Notes: generated from the sequence alone by a model not told the origin. 64,000 bases of DNA from Gelidibacter sediminis (GCF_004364975.1 NZ_SOBW01000007.1:1116001-1180000); one strand, 5' to 3'; positions 1 through 8,537 are shown, numbered from the stretch's first letter. A program made the numbers and translations.

Positions 1-1766
1 CAAGAGCTTATTTTATAAATGCCCATTTGGCTAAAGCTACCAATTTTGATGCGACAACTGGCGATGTAATAATGTTTGAGAACTATTTGACAGAACTTTC
101 AGAGGATCGTGAAAACCGACCGTTTCTAGATAAAATTTATTACCGCATAGCAGAATTTCATAAAGAAGCCCATCGCGATTCCTTAGCCATAGTCTACTAT
201 AACAAATCGTTACAAGCAGCATCCACAGATCAGCAGTTAAGAGCCTTGGATTATGCGACACTTGGCGATATGAGTTTTGATAAGTCAGAATATAAAAAGG
301 CGGGCGCTTATTATGACAGTACCTTAACCAATATGCAGGTAGACTCCAAACCTTTTAGGAGCATAAAACGAAAACGTGAGAATTTAAAGGATGTCATCTA
401 TTATGAGAATATAGCTCAGGTAAATGATAGCATTTTAAATTTGGTCAACTTGTCTGATGAGGATAGAACAGCATTTTTTACAACCTATATCGATAAATTG
501 AAGGCGGAGGCTGAAATTTTAAAAGCCCAAGAGGAAGCTGCGCAAAGAAAAGCCAATGCCACTGTTGTTTCTCCAATAACAGCTGGAAATACTACCACAG
601 CAAATCGAACTTCAGGTATAAATCCACCAGGTGGAGGGGGCCAAGAGTTTTATTTTTACAACTCCACCACCGTAGCTTACGGAAAAAACGAGTTTTTGAA
701 GAAATGGGGCGATCGATCTCTTAAAGATAATTGGCGTTTGTCTACCACACGTAGCAATCAGCTTTCAGTTGTAAGTAATGATTTAATTGCTGAAGCTACG
801 GATGAGGAACGTTATGACCCTGAATTTTACGTGGCCACTATACCAACTGATGAGAAAGCTATTGATAGCCTTATTAAGGATCGCAATTATGCATATTATC
901 AACTAGGTGTCATTTATAAAGAAAAGTTTAATGAATATGGACTAGCCAAAGACAAGTTGGAAACTTTGTTGCGTAATTCTCCCGAAGAGCGCTTGATTCT
1001 GCCAGCAAAGTATAACCTACACAAAACATACGTGCTCTTGAATGATTTTAATACAGCTGAACGTATGAAAAACGATATCATCAAAAATTCACCAGATTCG
1101 CGATATGCCTCTATTCTGTTGAATCCAAAATCTGAAATGTCTAGGGATGAAAATAGTCCAGAGAGTGTTTATGAGCGTATATATGCCAGTTATGAGGCGC
1201 AAAACTATCAGGAAGTCATAGAACAAAGTGACGTGTATATCTCAGAATTTGAAGGTGAACCTATTGTGCCTAAATTTGAAATCTTAAAGGCATCTGCAAG
1301 AGGCCGACTTAATGGATTTGAAGCATACAAAGAAAGCATCAATTTTATTGCTTTAAATTATAGTAATTCGGAAGAGGGCAAGCGTGCACAAGAAATCATG
1401 AATGATGTGATTCCGGTGCTGGCCCAAAATGAATTTCAGGATGATGCCATAACCAACAAGTTTAAAGTTATTTATCAATTTGAAAATGCAAAGACAGAAG
1501 AGATAGATGAATTTTTAAAGAAATTGAATGAAGAAATTACCCAAATCAGATACTATGATCTGAGTGTTTCTAAAGACATTTATGATAAAAACACCATATT
1601 TGTAGTTGTCCATGGCTTAAATAGTATTCATGGAGCTCGAGGATTTGCAGATTTATTGGAAGAACGAAAAGCCAATATAACCCGACCATATATTGCCATT
1701 TCATCGCCTAACTATGAAATTGTGCAACGGCATAAAAATCTAAACGAATACCTCAAATCACAATAA
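1..1766 (+). CDS. sprE: Gliding motility / type IX secretion lipoprotein SprE (PorW), 3' part
   Basis: Cut by the window start: the frame is open from base 3 and the first TTG at 27 is internal, leaving about 587 C-terminal residues of a protein that is roughly 870 aa in Flavobacterium johnsoniae. The visible part is a series of tetratricopeptide-like helices (YRIAEFHKEAHRDSLAIVYY, then a TPR-like array in the second half), a Ser/Thr/Pro/Gly-rich linker near the middle, and the block FYFYNSTTVAYGKNEFLKKW that I associate with SprE. Family role: periplasm-facing lipoprotein needed for type IX secretion and gliding. The signal peptide and lipobox lie outside the window. It ends 12 bp before the bactofilin gene, so the two are probably cotranscribed. 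Name from recalled family features, not from a search. Confidence 0.82.
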   Translation, partial: RAYFINAHLAKATNFDATTGDVIMFENYLTELSEDRENRPFLDKIYYRIAEFHKEAHRDSLAIVYYNKSLQAASTDQQLRALDYATLGDMSFDKSEYKKAGAYYDSTLTNMQVDSKPFRSIKRKRENLKDVIYYENIAQVNDSILNLVNLSDEDRTAFFTTYIDKLKAEAEILKAQEEAAQRKANATVVSPITAGNTTTANRTSGINPPGGGGQEFYFYNSTTVAYGKNEFLKKWGDRSLKDNWRLSTTRSNQLSVVSNDLIAEATDEERYDPEFYVATIPTDEKAIDSLIKDRNYAYYQLGVIYKEKFNEYGLAKDKLETLLRNSPEERLILPAKYNLHKTYVLLNDFNTAERMKNDIIKNSPDSRYASILLNPKSEMSRDENSPESVYERIYASYEAQNYQEVIEQSDVYISEFEGEPIVPKFEILKASARGRLNGFEAYKESINFIALNYSNSEEGKRAQEIMNDVIPVLAQNEFQDDAITNKFKVIYQFENAKTEEIDEFLKKLNEEITQIRYYDLSVSKDIYDKNTIFVVVHGLNSIHGARGFADLLEERKANITRPYIAISSPNYEIVQRHKNLNEYLKSQ

Positions 1767-1778
1767 ACCACCAGAATC

Positions 1779-2213
1779 ATGTTTGCAGAAAACAAAAAAA
1801 ACAGAACCACAACAGAATCATTTAACCAACAAAATGCAATTGCCAAAGGCACCACTATTACAGGAGACATCATTAGTGATAGCGACTTCAGAATTGAAGG
1901 TAGCGTACAGGGCAATATTAAGACACCAGGTAAAATAGTCTTGGGCAAAACAGGTATCATTAACGGCACGCTTAAAGCTGCTAATGCTGATATTGAAGGG
2001 AAATTTTCAGGAAAACTGATGCTGTCCGATACTTTAACTTTAAGATCTTCGGCATTTGTGGAGGGTGAAGTAGAAGTTGGAAAATTTGCAGTAGAACCTG
2101 GAGCTACCTTTAATGCCACTTGTGTTATGAAAGGCACTATAAAAGAACTTGGCACCACCAGCAATACCAAAGCAGCAGATGGCAAAGAAACCAAAAAAGG
2201 ACAACTCGCTTAA
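1779..2213 (+). CDS. Bactofilin family polymer-forming cytoskeletal protein
   Basis: The 144-aa protein has the bactofilin (DUF583) core: about residues 22-120 are short beta strands with periodic glycines and hydrophobics (GTTITGDIISDSDFRIEGSV, then GKIVLGKTGIINGTLKA), as in a right-handed beta helix. Short polar tails, Asn/Thr-rich in front and Lys-rich behind, flank the core. Bactofilins polymerise without nucleotide and act as scaffolds for cell-wall or envelope machinery. The gene sits between sprE and the AtpZ-like gene, and its last 35 bp overlap that next gene in another frame, so translational coupling is likely. No membrane segment is visible. Confidence 0.9.
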   Translation: MFAENKKNRTTTESFNQQNAIAKGTTITGDIISDSDFRIEGSVQGNIKTPGKIVLGKTGIINGTLKAANADIEGKFSGKLMLSDTLTLRSSAFVEGEVEVGKFAVEPGATFNATCVMKGTIKELGTTSNTKAADGKETKKGQLA

Positions 2214-2418
2214 TACCTACGCCAAATATTCAGGAATAGGCATACAAATGTTTGCCATTATTGGAATTGGTAGTTATATAGGTGTGAAAATTGATGAAAA
2301 TAATGGGGATGACAGTAATTTATGGACCATTATTTTATCCTTAACATCTACAATTATTGCAGTGGTTTTTGTAATAAGACGTATTATTGCAAATTCAAAT
2401 AGTGATCATCAGAAATGA
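2179..2418 (+). CDS. AtpZ/AtpI family F0F1 ATP synthase accessory protein
   Basis: I chose the ATG at 2179, giving 79 aa (MAKKPKKDNSLNTYAKYSGI), over an ATG 30 bp upstream, because the Lys-rich start followed at once by the first helix fits the family. Two transmembrane helices are visible (about residues 15-33 and 46-68) with a short acidic loop (DENNGDD) between them, the usual two-helix layout of AtpZ/AtpI. Members assist assembly of the c-ring or Mg2+ supply for the ATP synthase. The start lies inside the bactofilin gene (35-bp overlap), and the atp genes follow, which supports the call. Confidence 0.8.
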   Translation: MAKKPKKDNSLNTYAKYSGIGIQMFAIIGIGSYIGVKIDENNGDDSNLWTIILSLTSTIIAVVFVIRRIIANSNSDHQK

Positions 2419-2542
2419 TAATTTTGCAACCTTTCCTCTCTTGGAAATGATTGAACGATCATAAATTACCGAAAGGGAGTTTAGGTGTCAATGGCTTATA
2501 AAATAGATTCAATATATTATTTGATAGAAATTTCAATACTTA

Positions 2543-2944
2543 ATGACTGCAGATTTTCAGAAAAGACAACTTAATTTTTTACTTCTTATCATCGTTTTGA
2601 GTTTGGTGCTGTATGGCATTCATAGTTATCTGCTGTCTTATTTTGGTACTGAACTCAAATTATTTTTTCCAGTTTGGCAAATTTATGTCTTCCATTTTGC
2701 TGTAACCACTTTATTGTATACGATTGTAAATTATAAATTTTCAACAGGTAAAACTGATATTTTCATATTATTTATGGGAAGTACTTTTGTGAAAATGTTT
2801 CTTGCCATTTTGTTCTTATTACCTATTATTTTATCGGATTTTGAAAAAAAACAACCCGATATTTTTAACTTTTTCATCCCTTATTTTATATACTTGGCAT
2901 TTGAGGTGTATACCATCACTAGGTTCCTTCAAAAAACCCCATAA
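2543..2944 (+). CDS. Small four-helix membrane protein upstream of atpB (DUF6168-like)
   Basis: The 133-aa protein has four predicted transmembrane helices (about residues 11-32, 42-62, 72-97 and 106-127), a polar N-terminus and no catalytic motif. A protein of this size and topology often precedes atpB in Flavobacteriaceae and is annotated DUF6168; that label is from memory. By position it may be an AtpI-like assembly factor, which is inference. It lies 124 bp after the AtpZ-like gene and ends 32 bp before the -33 element of the atpB promoter, so it is probably not the first gene of the atp transcript. Confidence 0.68.
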   Translation: MTADFQKRQLNFLLLIIVLSLVLYGIHSYLLSYFGTELKLFFPVWQIYVFHFAVTTLLYTIVNYKFSTGKTDIFILFMGSTFVKMFLAILFLLPIILSDFEKKQPDIFNFFIPYFIYLAFEVYTITRFLQKTP

Positions 2945-2976
2945 TGGGCGTGTGTTTAATATTGATAAAAAAGTGT

Positions 2977-3006
2977 TTGACAATTAAACTAATGTGTGTA
3001 CATTTG
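2977..3006 (+). promoter_or_regulatory. Bacteroidota-type promoter of the atp operon
   Basis: TTG at 2977-2979, a 19-nt spacer, then TACATTTG at 2999-3006. This is an exact match to the Bacteroidota housekeeping consensus (TTG, about 19 nt, TAnnTTTG). Transcription would start near 3012, about 33 nt before the atpB ATG at 3045. Confidence 0.8.
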
Positions 3007-3044
3007 CACGGAATTTAGAGCAAGGTATTTTTAAGCTATTCATA

Positions 3045-4127
3045 ATGACATTAAACACTTTAAGAGCCGTATTATTTTTAGTTTTTTCTGTGGCAGTAAC
3101 CAATTTCGGTTTTGCTTCACAAGATAACGAAGACCAAGACAAAGGGTTCAATGCCAAAGAGATGATTATGCATCACGTTAAAGATGCGCACGAATTTCAC
3201 ATTGTAGACTGGGATAATAAGCCAATTAGCATCCCGTTACCTGTCATTCTTTTTACTGATAACGGCCTTACAACATTTATGTCCAGTGAATTTCACCATG
3301 ATGATTCAGGATCTACTATTGTTGAGAAAAATGGCGAAAGATTTGTGAAATATCACGAAAAAATCTATCAACTAGAATCAGGTGTTGACACCTTAACATT
3401 TGATGAAGAACTTCACCCTACAAATGCTAAATTGCCTTTAGATTTTTCCATTACCAAGAACGTCTTTATGATGTGGGTATCTGTTTTAGTCATTTTATTG
3501 ATCTTTATCTCTGCGGCACGCAAGTATAAAAAATCGAACAATTTTATGCCAAAAGGTGTTGCTTCATTTGTAGAGCCATTAGTGGTTTTTATTAGAGATG
3601 AAGTTGCTATCCCTATGATTGGCGAAAAGAAATATAGAAAATACATGCCGTTTTTATTAAGTGTATTTTTCTTTATCTGGGTGAATAATATCTTTGGATT
3701 AATTCCTATTTTGAATGGTGCTAACGTGAGTGGTAACATTGCCTTTACGGTGTCTTTGGCGTTGTTTACATTTATCATCACCATTTTTAGTGGTAATAAA
3801 AATTATTGGAAACATATTTTCTGGATGCCAGGCGTGCCTGTACCGATGAAAATATTCTTAATGCCTATTGAAATTGTTGGGATGTTTGTAAAACCAATCT
3901 CGTTAACAATTCGTTTGTTCGCAAATATTACGGCAGGACATATTATTATCTTATCATTGATGTCCCTAATCTTTATCTTTGAGAGCGTTGCAATCGCACC
4001 AGTATCTGTTGGGTTCTCATTGTTCATTTTAATCATAGAAATTGTAGTTACTGCAATTCAAGCATATATATTTACCGTATTGTCCGCACTTTATATTGGT
4101 ACGGCTACGGAAGAAGAGCATCATTAA
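3045..4127 (+). CDS. atpB: F0F1 ATP synthase subunit a
   Basis: Subunit a forms the stator half-channels that pass protons to the c-ring. I start it at the ATG at 3045 (MTLNTLRAVLFLVFSVAVTN), which gives a 360-aa protein beginning with a signal-like hydrophobic segment; an ORF start 51 bp upstream overlaps the promoter and is rejected. Residues about 25-140 are a hydrophilic, presumably periplasmic extension typical of Bacteroidota AtpB. Membrane helices follow, with the conserved block ISLTIRLFANITAGHII holding the essential arginine of helix 4. First gene of the atp operon, 19 bp before atpE. Confidence 0.96.
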   Translation: MTLNTLRAVLFLVFSVAVTNFGFASQDNEDQDKGFNAKEMIMHHVKDAHEFHIVDWDNKPISIPLPVILFTDNGLTTFMSSEFHHDDSGSTIVEKNGERFVKYHEKIYQLESGVDTLTFDEELHPTNAKLPLDFSITKNVFMMWVSVLVILLIFISAARKYKKSNNFMPKGVASFVEPLVVFIRDEVAIPMIGEKKYRKYMPFLLSVFFFIWVNNIFGLIPILNGANVSGNIAFTVSLALFTFIITIFSGNKNYWKHIFWMPGVPVPMKIFLMPIEIVGMFVKPISLTIRLFANITAGHIIILSLMSLIFIFESVAIAPVSVGFSLFILIIEIVVTAIQAYIFTVLSALYIGTATEEEHH

Positions 4128-4146
4128 TTAATTTAAATTTTATATT

Positions 4147-4353
4147 ATGACTATTACAGGAATTGCAGCAATCGGAGCTGGTATCGCAGTTATTGGAGCT
4201 GGAATGGGAATTGGAAAAATCGGTGAGTCAGCTATGAACGCTATGGCTCGTCAACCGGAAATCCAAGGAAAACTTCAGACTTCAGCGCTAATTTTAGCAG
4301 CTTTCGTAGAGGCAGTAGCACTTTTTGGTGTTGTTGCGTCATTAATCGTTTAA
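4147..4353 (+). CDS. atpE: F0F1 ATP synthase subunit c
   Basis: The 68-aa proteolipid is a two-helix hairpin. The first helix is Gly/Ala-rich (IAAIGAGIAVIGAGMGIGKI), the polar loop contains ARQPE, and the second helix carries the ion-binding glutamate at residue 55 (LAAFVEAVALFG). The residues around Glu55 (VEAV, without the Ser/Thr neighbours seen in Na+-binding c subunits) favour proton coupling; that is inference from the motif. It lies between atpB and atpF and is followed by a hairpin at 4370-4394, which may help set its higher expression relative to atpF. Confidence 0.97.
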   Translation: MTITGIAAIGAGIAVIGAGMGIGKIGESAMNAMARQPEIQGKLQTSALILAAFVEAVALFGVVASLIV

Positions 4354-4369
4354 TTAGGATTAAAAAATG

Positions 4370-4394
4370 CAGAGGTAACGGTTGGTTGCCTCTG
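4370..4394 (+). terminator. Hairpin between atpE and atpF (partial terminator or processing site)
   Basis: CAGAGGTAAC (4370-4379) pairs with GTTGCCTCTG (4385-4394) over 10 bp including one G-U, with loop GGTTG, followed by an A/T-rich run. Because atpF and later genes need this transcript, it is more likely a leaky terminator or an mRNA 3'-end stabiliser than a full stop. Confidence 0.5.
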
Positions 4395-4435
4395 TATTTT
4401 AAAATTTAAATTATTAAAACTAAAACCTATTATAA

Positions 4436-4930
4436 ATGGATTTAATTACACCAGGGTTAGGACTTGTTTTTTGGTCTGTTATTACTTTTTTAATTCTTCT
4501 TTTGGTATTGAAGAAATTTGCATGGAAACCAATTTTAGGCGCTGTTGATGAGCGTGAAACCGGTATCAAAAATGCATTGGAAGCAGCAGATAAAGCGCGT
4601 AAGGAAATGGAAAACCTTAAGGCGGATAACGAGCGTATCCTTAATGAAGCACGTGCTGAGCGTGAAGCAATGTTGAAAGATGCACGTGACATCAAAAACA
4701 AAATGGTGAGTGATGCTAAAGAAGAAGCACAGCAGCAAGCTACTAAAATGATTGCGCAGGCCCAAGAAGCTATTGAGAATGAAAAGAGATCAGCAATGGC
4801 TGAATTAAAAAGCCATGTCGCGTCGTTATCTATTGAAATCGCTGAAAAGGTAGTACGTCAAGAATTAGGAAACAAAGACAAGCAATTAGAGTTGGTTGAG
4901 TCTATGTTGAGTGACGCGAAATTAAATTAG
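4436..4930 (+). CDS. atpF: F0F1 ATP synthase subunit b
   Basis: The 164-aa peripheral stalk subunit has one N-terminal membrane helix (about residues 7-27, LGLVFWSVITFLILLLVLKK) and then a long, highly charged alpha-helical dimerisation region (about residues 35-150) rich in Glu, Lys and Ala. The length and the motif WKPILGAVDERE after the membrane helix are typical of bacterial subunit b. It connects the membrane sector to the delta and alpha subunits. It is 82 bp downstream of atpE and 77 bp upstream of atpH; both gaps contain hairpins. Confidence 0.96.
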   Translation: MDLITPGLGLVFWSVITFLILLLVLKKFAWKPILGAVDERETGIKNALEAADKARKEMENLKADNERILNEARAEREAMLKDARDIKNKMVSDAKEEAQQQATKMIAQAQEAIENEKRSAMAELKSHVASLSIEIAEKVVRQELGNKDKQLELVESMLSDAKLN

Positions 4931-4986
4931 ACTGTTACACTGTACTCAGTGATAACAAGAGTAGATTAGAATAATTAAAAGAGATA

Positions 4987-5007
4987 CCCACCTATGTGGG
5001 CATTACT
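4987..5007 (+). repeat. Hairpin directly before the atpH start codon
   Basis: CCCAC (4987-4991), loop CTAT, GTGGG (4996-5000), then CATTACT and the ATG at 5008. The 12 bases GGCATTACTATG recur exactly at the start of the nucleotidyltransferase gene at 11318, also after a hairpin, which suggests a dispersed palindromic element. Confidence 0.6.
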
Positions 5008-5544
5008 ATGGCACAAACAAGAACAGCAATACGTTACGCAAAAGCAGTTTTAGATCTTTCAAAAGATCAGAACGCTGCAGAAGTAGTACACGCTGATATG
5101 AAGTCAATTGCAAATGCTGTGGCGGCAAGTACAGATCTTAAAGATATGCTTTTAAGTGCTGTAGTGCCTTCTGCAACAAAAAAATCGGCTTTACTAGCAG
5201 TTTTTACTGGTTTGGATAAGCTAAGCATCAACCTTATAGATACGCTAATTGCTAATAAACGTCTTGATCTTTTAGGCACTGTTGCAGAACAATATAATGA
5301 GTTATTTAATGAAGGTGAAGGCAAACAGGTTGCAACTGTGACCACTGCTGTTGCGTTAACTGAAGAGCTCAAGGCTAAAGTATTGGCCAAAGTCAAAGAA
5401 TTGACTGGGAAAGAGGCCGAGATACTAAGCGTGGTGGACCACTCTATTTTAGGGGGGTTTATCTTACGCGTAGGAGATATGCAATACGATGCAAGTATTG
5501 CAAATAAATTGAATCAATTAAAAAAAGAATTTACATTAAACTAA
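5008..5544 (+). CDS. atpH: F0F1 ATP synthase subunit delta
   Basis: The 178-aa OSCP/delta subunit links the peripheral stalk to the top of the alpha3beta3 head. I start it at the ATG at 5008 (MAQTRTAIRYAKAVLDLS); a GTG 12 bp upstream falls inside a hairpin and is rejected. The N-terminal helical domain (about 1-105) starts with the usual RYAKAVLDL, and the C-terminal domain ends with the family motif DHSILGGFILRVGDMQYDAS near residues 145-165. The following 73-bp gap to atpA carries a GAGCGCA-loop repeat. Confidence 0.96.
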   Translation: MAQTRTAIRYAKAVLDLSKDQNAAEVVHADMKSIANAVAASTDLKDMLLSAVVPSATKKSALLAVFTGLDKLSINLIDTLIANKRLDLLGTVAEQYNELFNEGEGKQVATVTTAVALTEELKAKVLAKVKELTGKEAEILSVVDHSILGGFILRVGDMQYDASIANKLNQLKKEFTLN

Positions 5545-5561
5545 AAGTTTTATTGATGGGT

Positions 5562-5585
5562 CACACTGAGCGCAATTGACGTGTG
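5562..5585 (+). repeat. GAGCGCA-loop hairpin element, copy 1 (atpH-atpA gap)
   Basis: Stem CACAC (5562-5566) / GTGTG (5581-5585) closes a loop containing GAGCGCAATTGA. Related copies with different stem sequences are at 8390-8411 and 11179-11198; the stem changes are compensatory. Confidence 0.6.
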
Positions 5586-5617
5586 GAATAAATCGGTAAA
5601 AATAATATCTAATAAAA

Positions 5618-7198
5618 ATGGCAGAAGTAAAACCAGCTGAAATTTCAGCAATCTTAAAACAACAATTGTCAGGATTTGAAGCTAGCGCTTCATTAGACGA
5701 AGTAGGAACGGTTTTGACAGTTGGAGATGGTATTGCACGTGTGTACGGCCTATCCAACGTTCAATACGGTGAGTTAGTTGAATTTGCAGATGGGCTTGAA
5801 GGCATCGTACTAAATCTTGAAGAAGATAACGTAGGTGTGGTATTGTTAGGACCATCAGTAGGTGTGGTTGAAGGCTCAACGGTAAAACGTACTGAGCGCA
5901 TTGCTTCCCTTAAAGTAGGTGAAGGTATTGCAGGACGTGTTGTGGATACTCTAGGAACTCCAATTGACGGTAAAGGTCCAATTGAAGGAACACTTTATGA
6001 AATGCCATTAGAACGTAAAGCACCTGGTGTTATTTACCGTCAGCCAGTAACTGAACCGTTACAAACAGGTATTAAGGCAATTGATGCGATGATTCCTGTA
6101 GGTCGTGGTCAGCGTGAGTTGGTCATTGGCGACCGCCAAACTGGTAAAACAGCAGTTTGTATTGATACCATTATCAATCAGAAAGAATTTTATGATGCAG
6201 GAGAGCCTGTATATTGTATCTATGTTGCTATAGGACAGAAAGCGTCTACAGTAGCTTTGATTGCAAAAACATTAGAAGAAAAAGGAGCGATGGCCTACAC
6301 AACAATTGTTGCGGCTAATGCCTCTGATCCTGCAGCAATGCAAGTGTATGCCCCTTTCGCAGGCGCTGCGATTGGTGAGTATTTTAGAGATACTGGCCGT
6401 CCTGCATTAATTGTTTTTGATGACCTGTCAAAACAAGCAGTAGCATACCGTGAAATTTCATTATTATTACGTCGTCCACCAGGACGTGAGGCGTATCCTG
6501 GTGATGTTTTCTACCTTCACTCAAGATTATTGGAGCGTTCTGCAAAAATCATTGATAACGATGCGATTGCTAAAGAAATGAACGATTTACCAGACGTGTT
6601 GAAACCAATTGTAAAAGGTGGTGGATCACTGACAGCCTTGCCAATTATTGAAACTCAAGCAGGAGACGTATCCGCTTATATCCCAACCAACGTAATTTCT
6701 ATTACTGATGGTCAGATTTTCTTGGATGGTGATTTGTTTAACTCTGGTGTTCGTCCAGCAATTAACGTAGGTATTTCTGTATCTCGTGTTGGTGGTAACG
6801 CTCAGATTAAGTCAATGAAGAAAGTATCTGGTACTTTAAAACTTGATCAAGCACAATACCGTGAGTTGGAAGCGTTCGCTAAGTTTGGTTCTGATTTAGA
6901 TGCCGTTACGTTAAACGTTATCAACAAAGGTAAACGTAACGTGGAAATCTTAAAACAAGCTCAAAACGATCCGTTTAGAGTAGAAGATCAAATTGCAATT
7001 ATTTATGCAGGATCTAAAAACTTGTTGAGAGATGTACCTGTTGAGAAAGTCAAAGAATTTGAACGTGATTATTTAGAATTCTTAAAAGCGAAACACAGTG
7101 ATACCCTTGCGACATTAAAAGCAGGAAAACTTACTGATGAAGTTACTGATACATTAGCTGCAGTTGCTAAAGAGTTATCGGCAAAATATAGAAAATAG
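5618..7198 (+). CDS. atpA: F0F1 ATP synthase subunit alpha
   Basis: At 526 aa this is standard length for the regulatory alpha subunit of the F1 head. The N-terminal beta-barrel covers about residues 25-95. The Walker A loop GDRQTGKT is at 171-178, the arginine-finger segment lies in the SISRVGG-like block (here [13 protein letters not shown]), and the C-terminal helical bundle follows residue 390. Expected partners beta and epsilon (atpD, atpC) are not in this window, as is usual in Flavobacteriia, where they form a separate locus. A 120-bp gap with inverted 7-bp repeats separates it from atpG. Confidence 0.98.
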   Translation: MAEVKPAEISAILKQQLSGFEASASLDEVGTVLTVGDGIARVYGLSNVQYGELVEFADGLEGIVLNLEEDNVGVVLLGPSVGVVEGSTVKRTERIASLKVGEGIAGRVVDTLGTPIDGKGPIEGTLYEMPLERKAPGVIYRQPVTEPLQTGIKAIDAMIPVGRGQRELVIGDRQTGKTAVCIDTIINQKEFYDAGEPVYCIYVAIGQKASTVALIAKTLEEKGAMAYTTIVAANASDPAAMQVYAPFAGAAIGEYFRDTGRPALIVFDDLSKQAVAYREISLLLRRPPGREAYPGDVFYLHSRLLERSAKIIDNDAIAKEMNDLPDVLKPIVKGGGSLTALPIIETQAGDVSAYIPTNVISITDGQIFLDGDLFNSGVRPAINVGISVSRVGGNAQIKSMKKVSGTLKLDQAQYRELEAFAKFGSDLDAVTLNVINKGKRNVEILKQAQNDPFRVEDQIAIIYAGSKNLLRDVPVEKVKEFERDYLEFLKAKHSDTLATLKAGKLTDEVTDTLAAVAKELSAKYRK

Positions 7199-7202
7199 TA
7201 TC

Positions 7203-7306
7203 AAGTATAGAGTAGTAAGTATAAAGTACTAAGATTGAGAGGAAGCTTTCAAAATGTTGATGAGTGTTATCGTTCAGTCTTAATACTAAGATCTTAATAC
7301 TTAATT
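7203..7306. repeat. Inverted 7-bp-period repeat between atpA and atpG
   Basis: The left arm, 7203-7237, is five imperfect heptads (AAGTATA, GAGTAGT, AAGTATA, AAGTACT, AAGATTG). The right arm, 7279-7306, is four (CTTAATA, CTAAGAT, CTTAATA, CTTAATT), whose reverse complement has the same AAGTATT-type unit. The arms could pair across a roughly 40-nt centre. Confidence 0.65.
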
Positions 7307-7318
7307 CTAATTACAAAA

Positions 7319-8179
7319 ATGGCAAACTTAAAAGAAATACGTAACAGAATATCATCGGTATCTTCCACGATGCAGATTACCAGTGCCATGAAAATGGTGT
7401 CGGCTGCTAAATTGAAGAAAGCTCAAGATGCTATTACTGCAATGCGTCCGTATTCTGATAAATTAACAGAATTGTTACAAGGCTTAAGCGCAACTTTAGA
7501 TGCTGATTCTGGAAGTAAATTTGCCGAGCAACGTGAAGTCCACAAAGTATTACTGGTGTCTATCACTTCTAACAGAGGATTGGCGGGAGCATTTAACTCA
7601 AATATCATTAAGGAAACCAACCGCTTAATTACCCAAGAGTACGCCGGTAAAGAGGTTTCTATTATGGCAATTGGTAAAAAAATCAATGATGCCTTTAAGA
7701 AAGGTAACCGCGTTATTGCCAATAAAAGTGATATCTATGACGATTTAAATTTTGATAATGTTGCTGAAATTGCTGAAGAATTGATGGAGAAATTCAATAA
7801 TGAAGAAGCAGATAAAATTGTCTTAGTATACAATAAGTTTAAAAACGCCGCTACACAAGAAATCATGACTGAGCAATTTTTACCAATTGTTCCTATGGAA
7901 AAAGACGCGGATGTTGATGTAGATTATATTTTTGAACCTTCTAAAGCTGAAATTGTAAAGCAATTGATCCCAAAATCTTTAAAAACACAGCTTTTTAAAG
8001 CAATTAGAGACTCTTTCGCGTCAGAACATGGTGCACGTATGACTGCAATGCATAAAGCAACAGACAACGCAACAGAATTGAGAGATCAATTGAAATTGAC
8101 TTACAACAAAGCACGTCAAGCATCTATTACCAACGAAATTTTAGAAATTGTTGGTGGCGCAGAAGCACTAAATAATTAG
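7319..8179 (+). CDS. atpG: F0F1 ATP synthase subunit gamma
   Basis: The 286-aa rotor subunit has the N-terminal coiled-coil helix with the family signature (MANLKEIRNRISSVSSTMQI and TSAMKMVSAAKL), the central Rossmann-like domain containing SITSNRGLAGAFNSNI, and the C-terminal helix ITNEILEIVGGAEALNN. It is the last atp gene here and runs straight into a 51-bp tandem array whose first unit includes its own final codons and stop. This suggests that the array arose by duplicating the gene's 3' end. Confidence 0.97.
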   Translation: MANLKEIRNRISSVSSTMQITSAMKMVSAAKLKKAQDAITAMRPYSDKLTELLQGLSATLDADSGSKFAEQREVHKVLLVSITSNRGLAGAFNSNIIKETNRLITQEYAGKEVSIMAIGKKINDAFKKGNRVIANKSDIYDDLNFDNVAEIAEELMEKFNNEEADKIVLVYNKFKNAATQEIMTEQFLPIVPMEKDADVDVDYIFEPSKAEIVKQLIPKSLKTQLFKAIRDSFASEHGARMTAMHKATDNATELRDQLKLTYNKARQASITNEILEIVGGAEALNN

Positions 8180-8364
8180 GCGAAGCAGAGCGAGCCAAAT
8201 TAATTAGGACCAGAAGCACTAAATAATTAGGCGTAGCGTAGCTAGCCAAATTAATTAGCAGCGGAAGCACTAAATAATTAGGCGTAGCGTAGCTAGCCAA
8301 ATTAATTAGCAGCGGAAGCACTAAATAATTAGGCGAAGCAGAGCTAGCCAAATTAATTAGGCGA
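8161..8364. repeat. 51-bp tandem repeat, four copies, each a potential hairpin
   Basis: Units start at 8161, 8212, 8263 and 8314. Each contains CTAAATAATTAGGC and GCCAAATTAATTAG, which pair at 12 of 14 positions; in copies 2 and 3 the stem continues as TAGC/GCTA around a GTA loop. The first unit includes the last codons of atpG (EALNN and stop). The reverse strand reads through as a 17-residue repeat, which is a by-product of a period divisible by three. Confidence 0.85.
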
Positions 8365-8389
8365 AGCTAAATACTAAAGTTACAATGTC

Positions 8390-8411
8390 ACCCTGAGCGC
8401 AGTCGAAGGGT
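8390..8411 (+). repeat. GAGCGCA-loop hairpin element, copy 2 (after atpG)
   Basis: Stem ACCCT (8390-8394) / AGGGT (8407-8411) closes loop GAGCGCAGTCGA. It has the same loop core as the copies at 5562 and 11179 with a different, still complementary stem. It sits just before the atp operon terminator. Confidence 0.6.
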
Positions 8412-8422
8412 CTTAAAAACAG

Positions 8423-8459
8423 AAAAGCCTTACTCCTTAAAGTGAGGCTTTTTCTTTTT
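8423..8459 (+). terminator. Rho-independent terminator of the atp operon
   Basis: AAAAGCCTTACT (8423-8434) pairs with AGTGAGGCTTTT (8441-8452), with one G-U, over a 6-nt loop, followed by a T-rich tail. It is the first strong terminator after atpG. Confidence 0.85.
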
Positions 8460-8537
8460 AAGTGTTTCCCTTTGTACCATTCTAAAATAGTTTATGGAAT
8501 GCTATTTGTTATCTTTAAAAAAACAAACAGCTATTTT

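Noticed and set aside
2977-8179. Complete F1F0 ATP synthase operon
   Set aside because: atpD and atpC are absent; no beta-subunit Walker motif or epsilon sequence is present in the window. A separate locus is normal for Flavobacteriia.
8127-8351. Minus-strand ORF of 74 codons with a 17-residue repeat
   Set aside because: It exists only because the 51-bp repeat period is divisible by three; it overlaps the 3' end of atpG and has no start-region or codon features of a gene.
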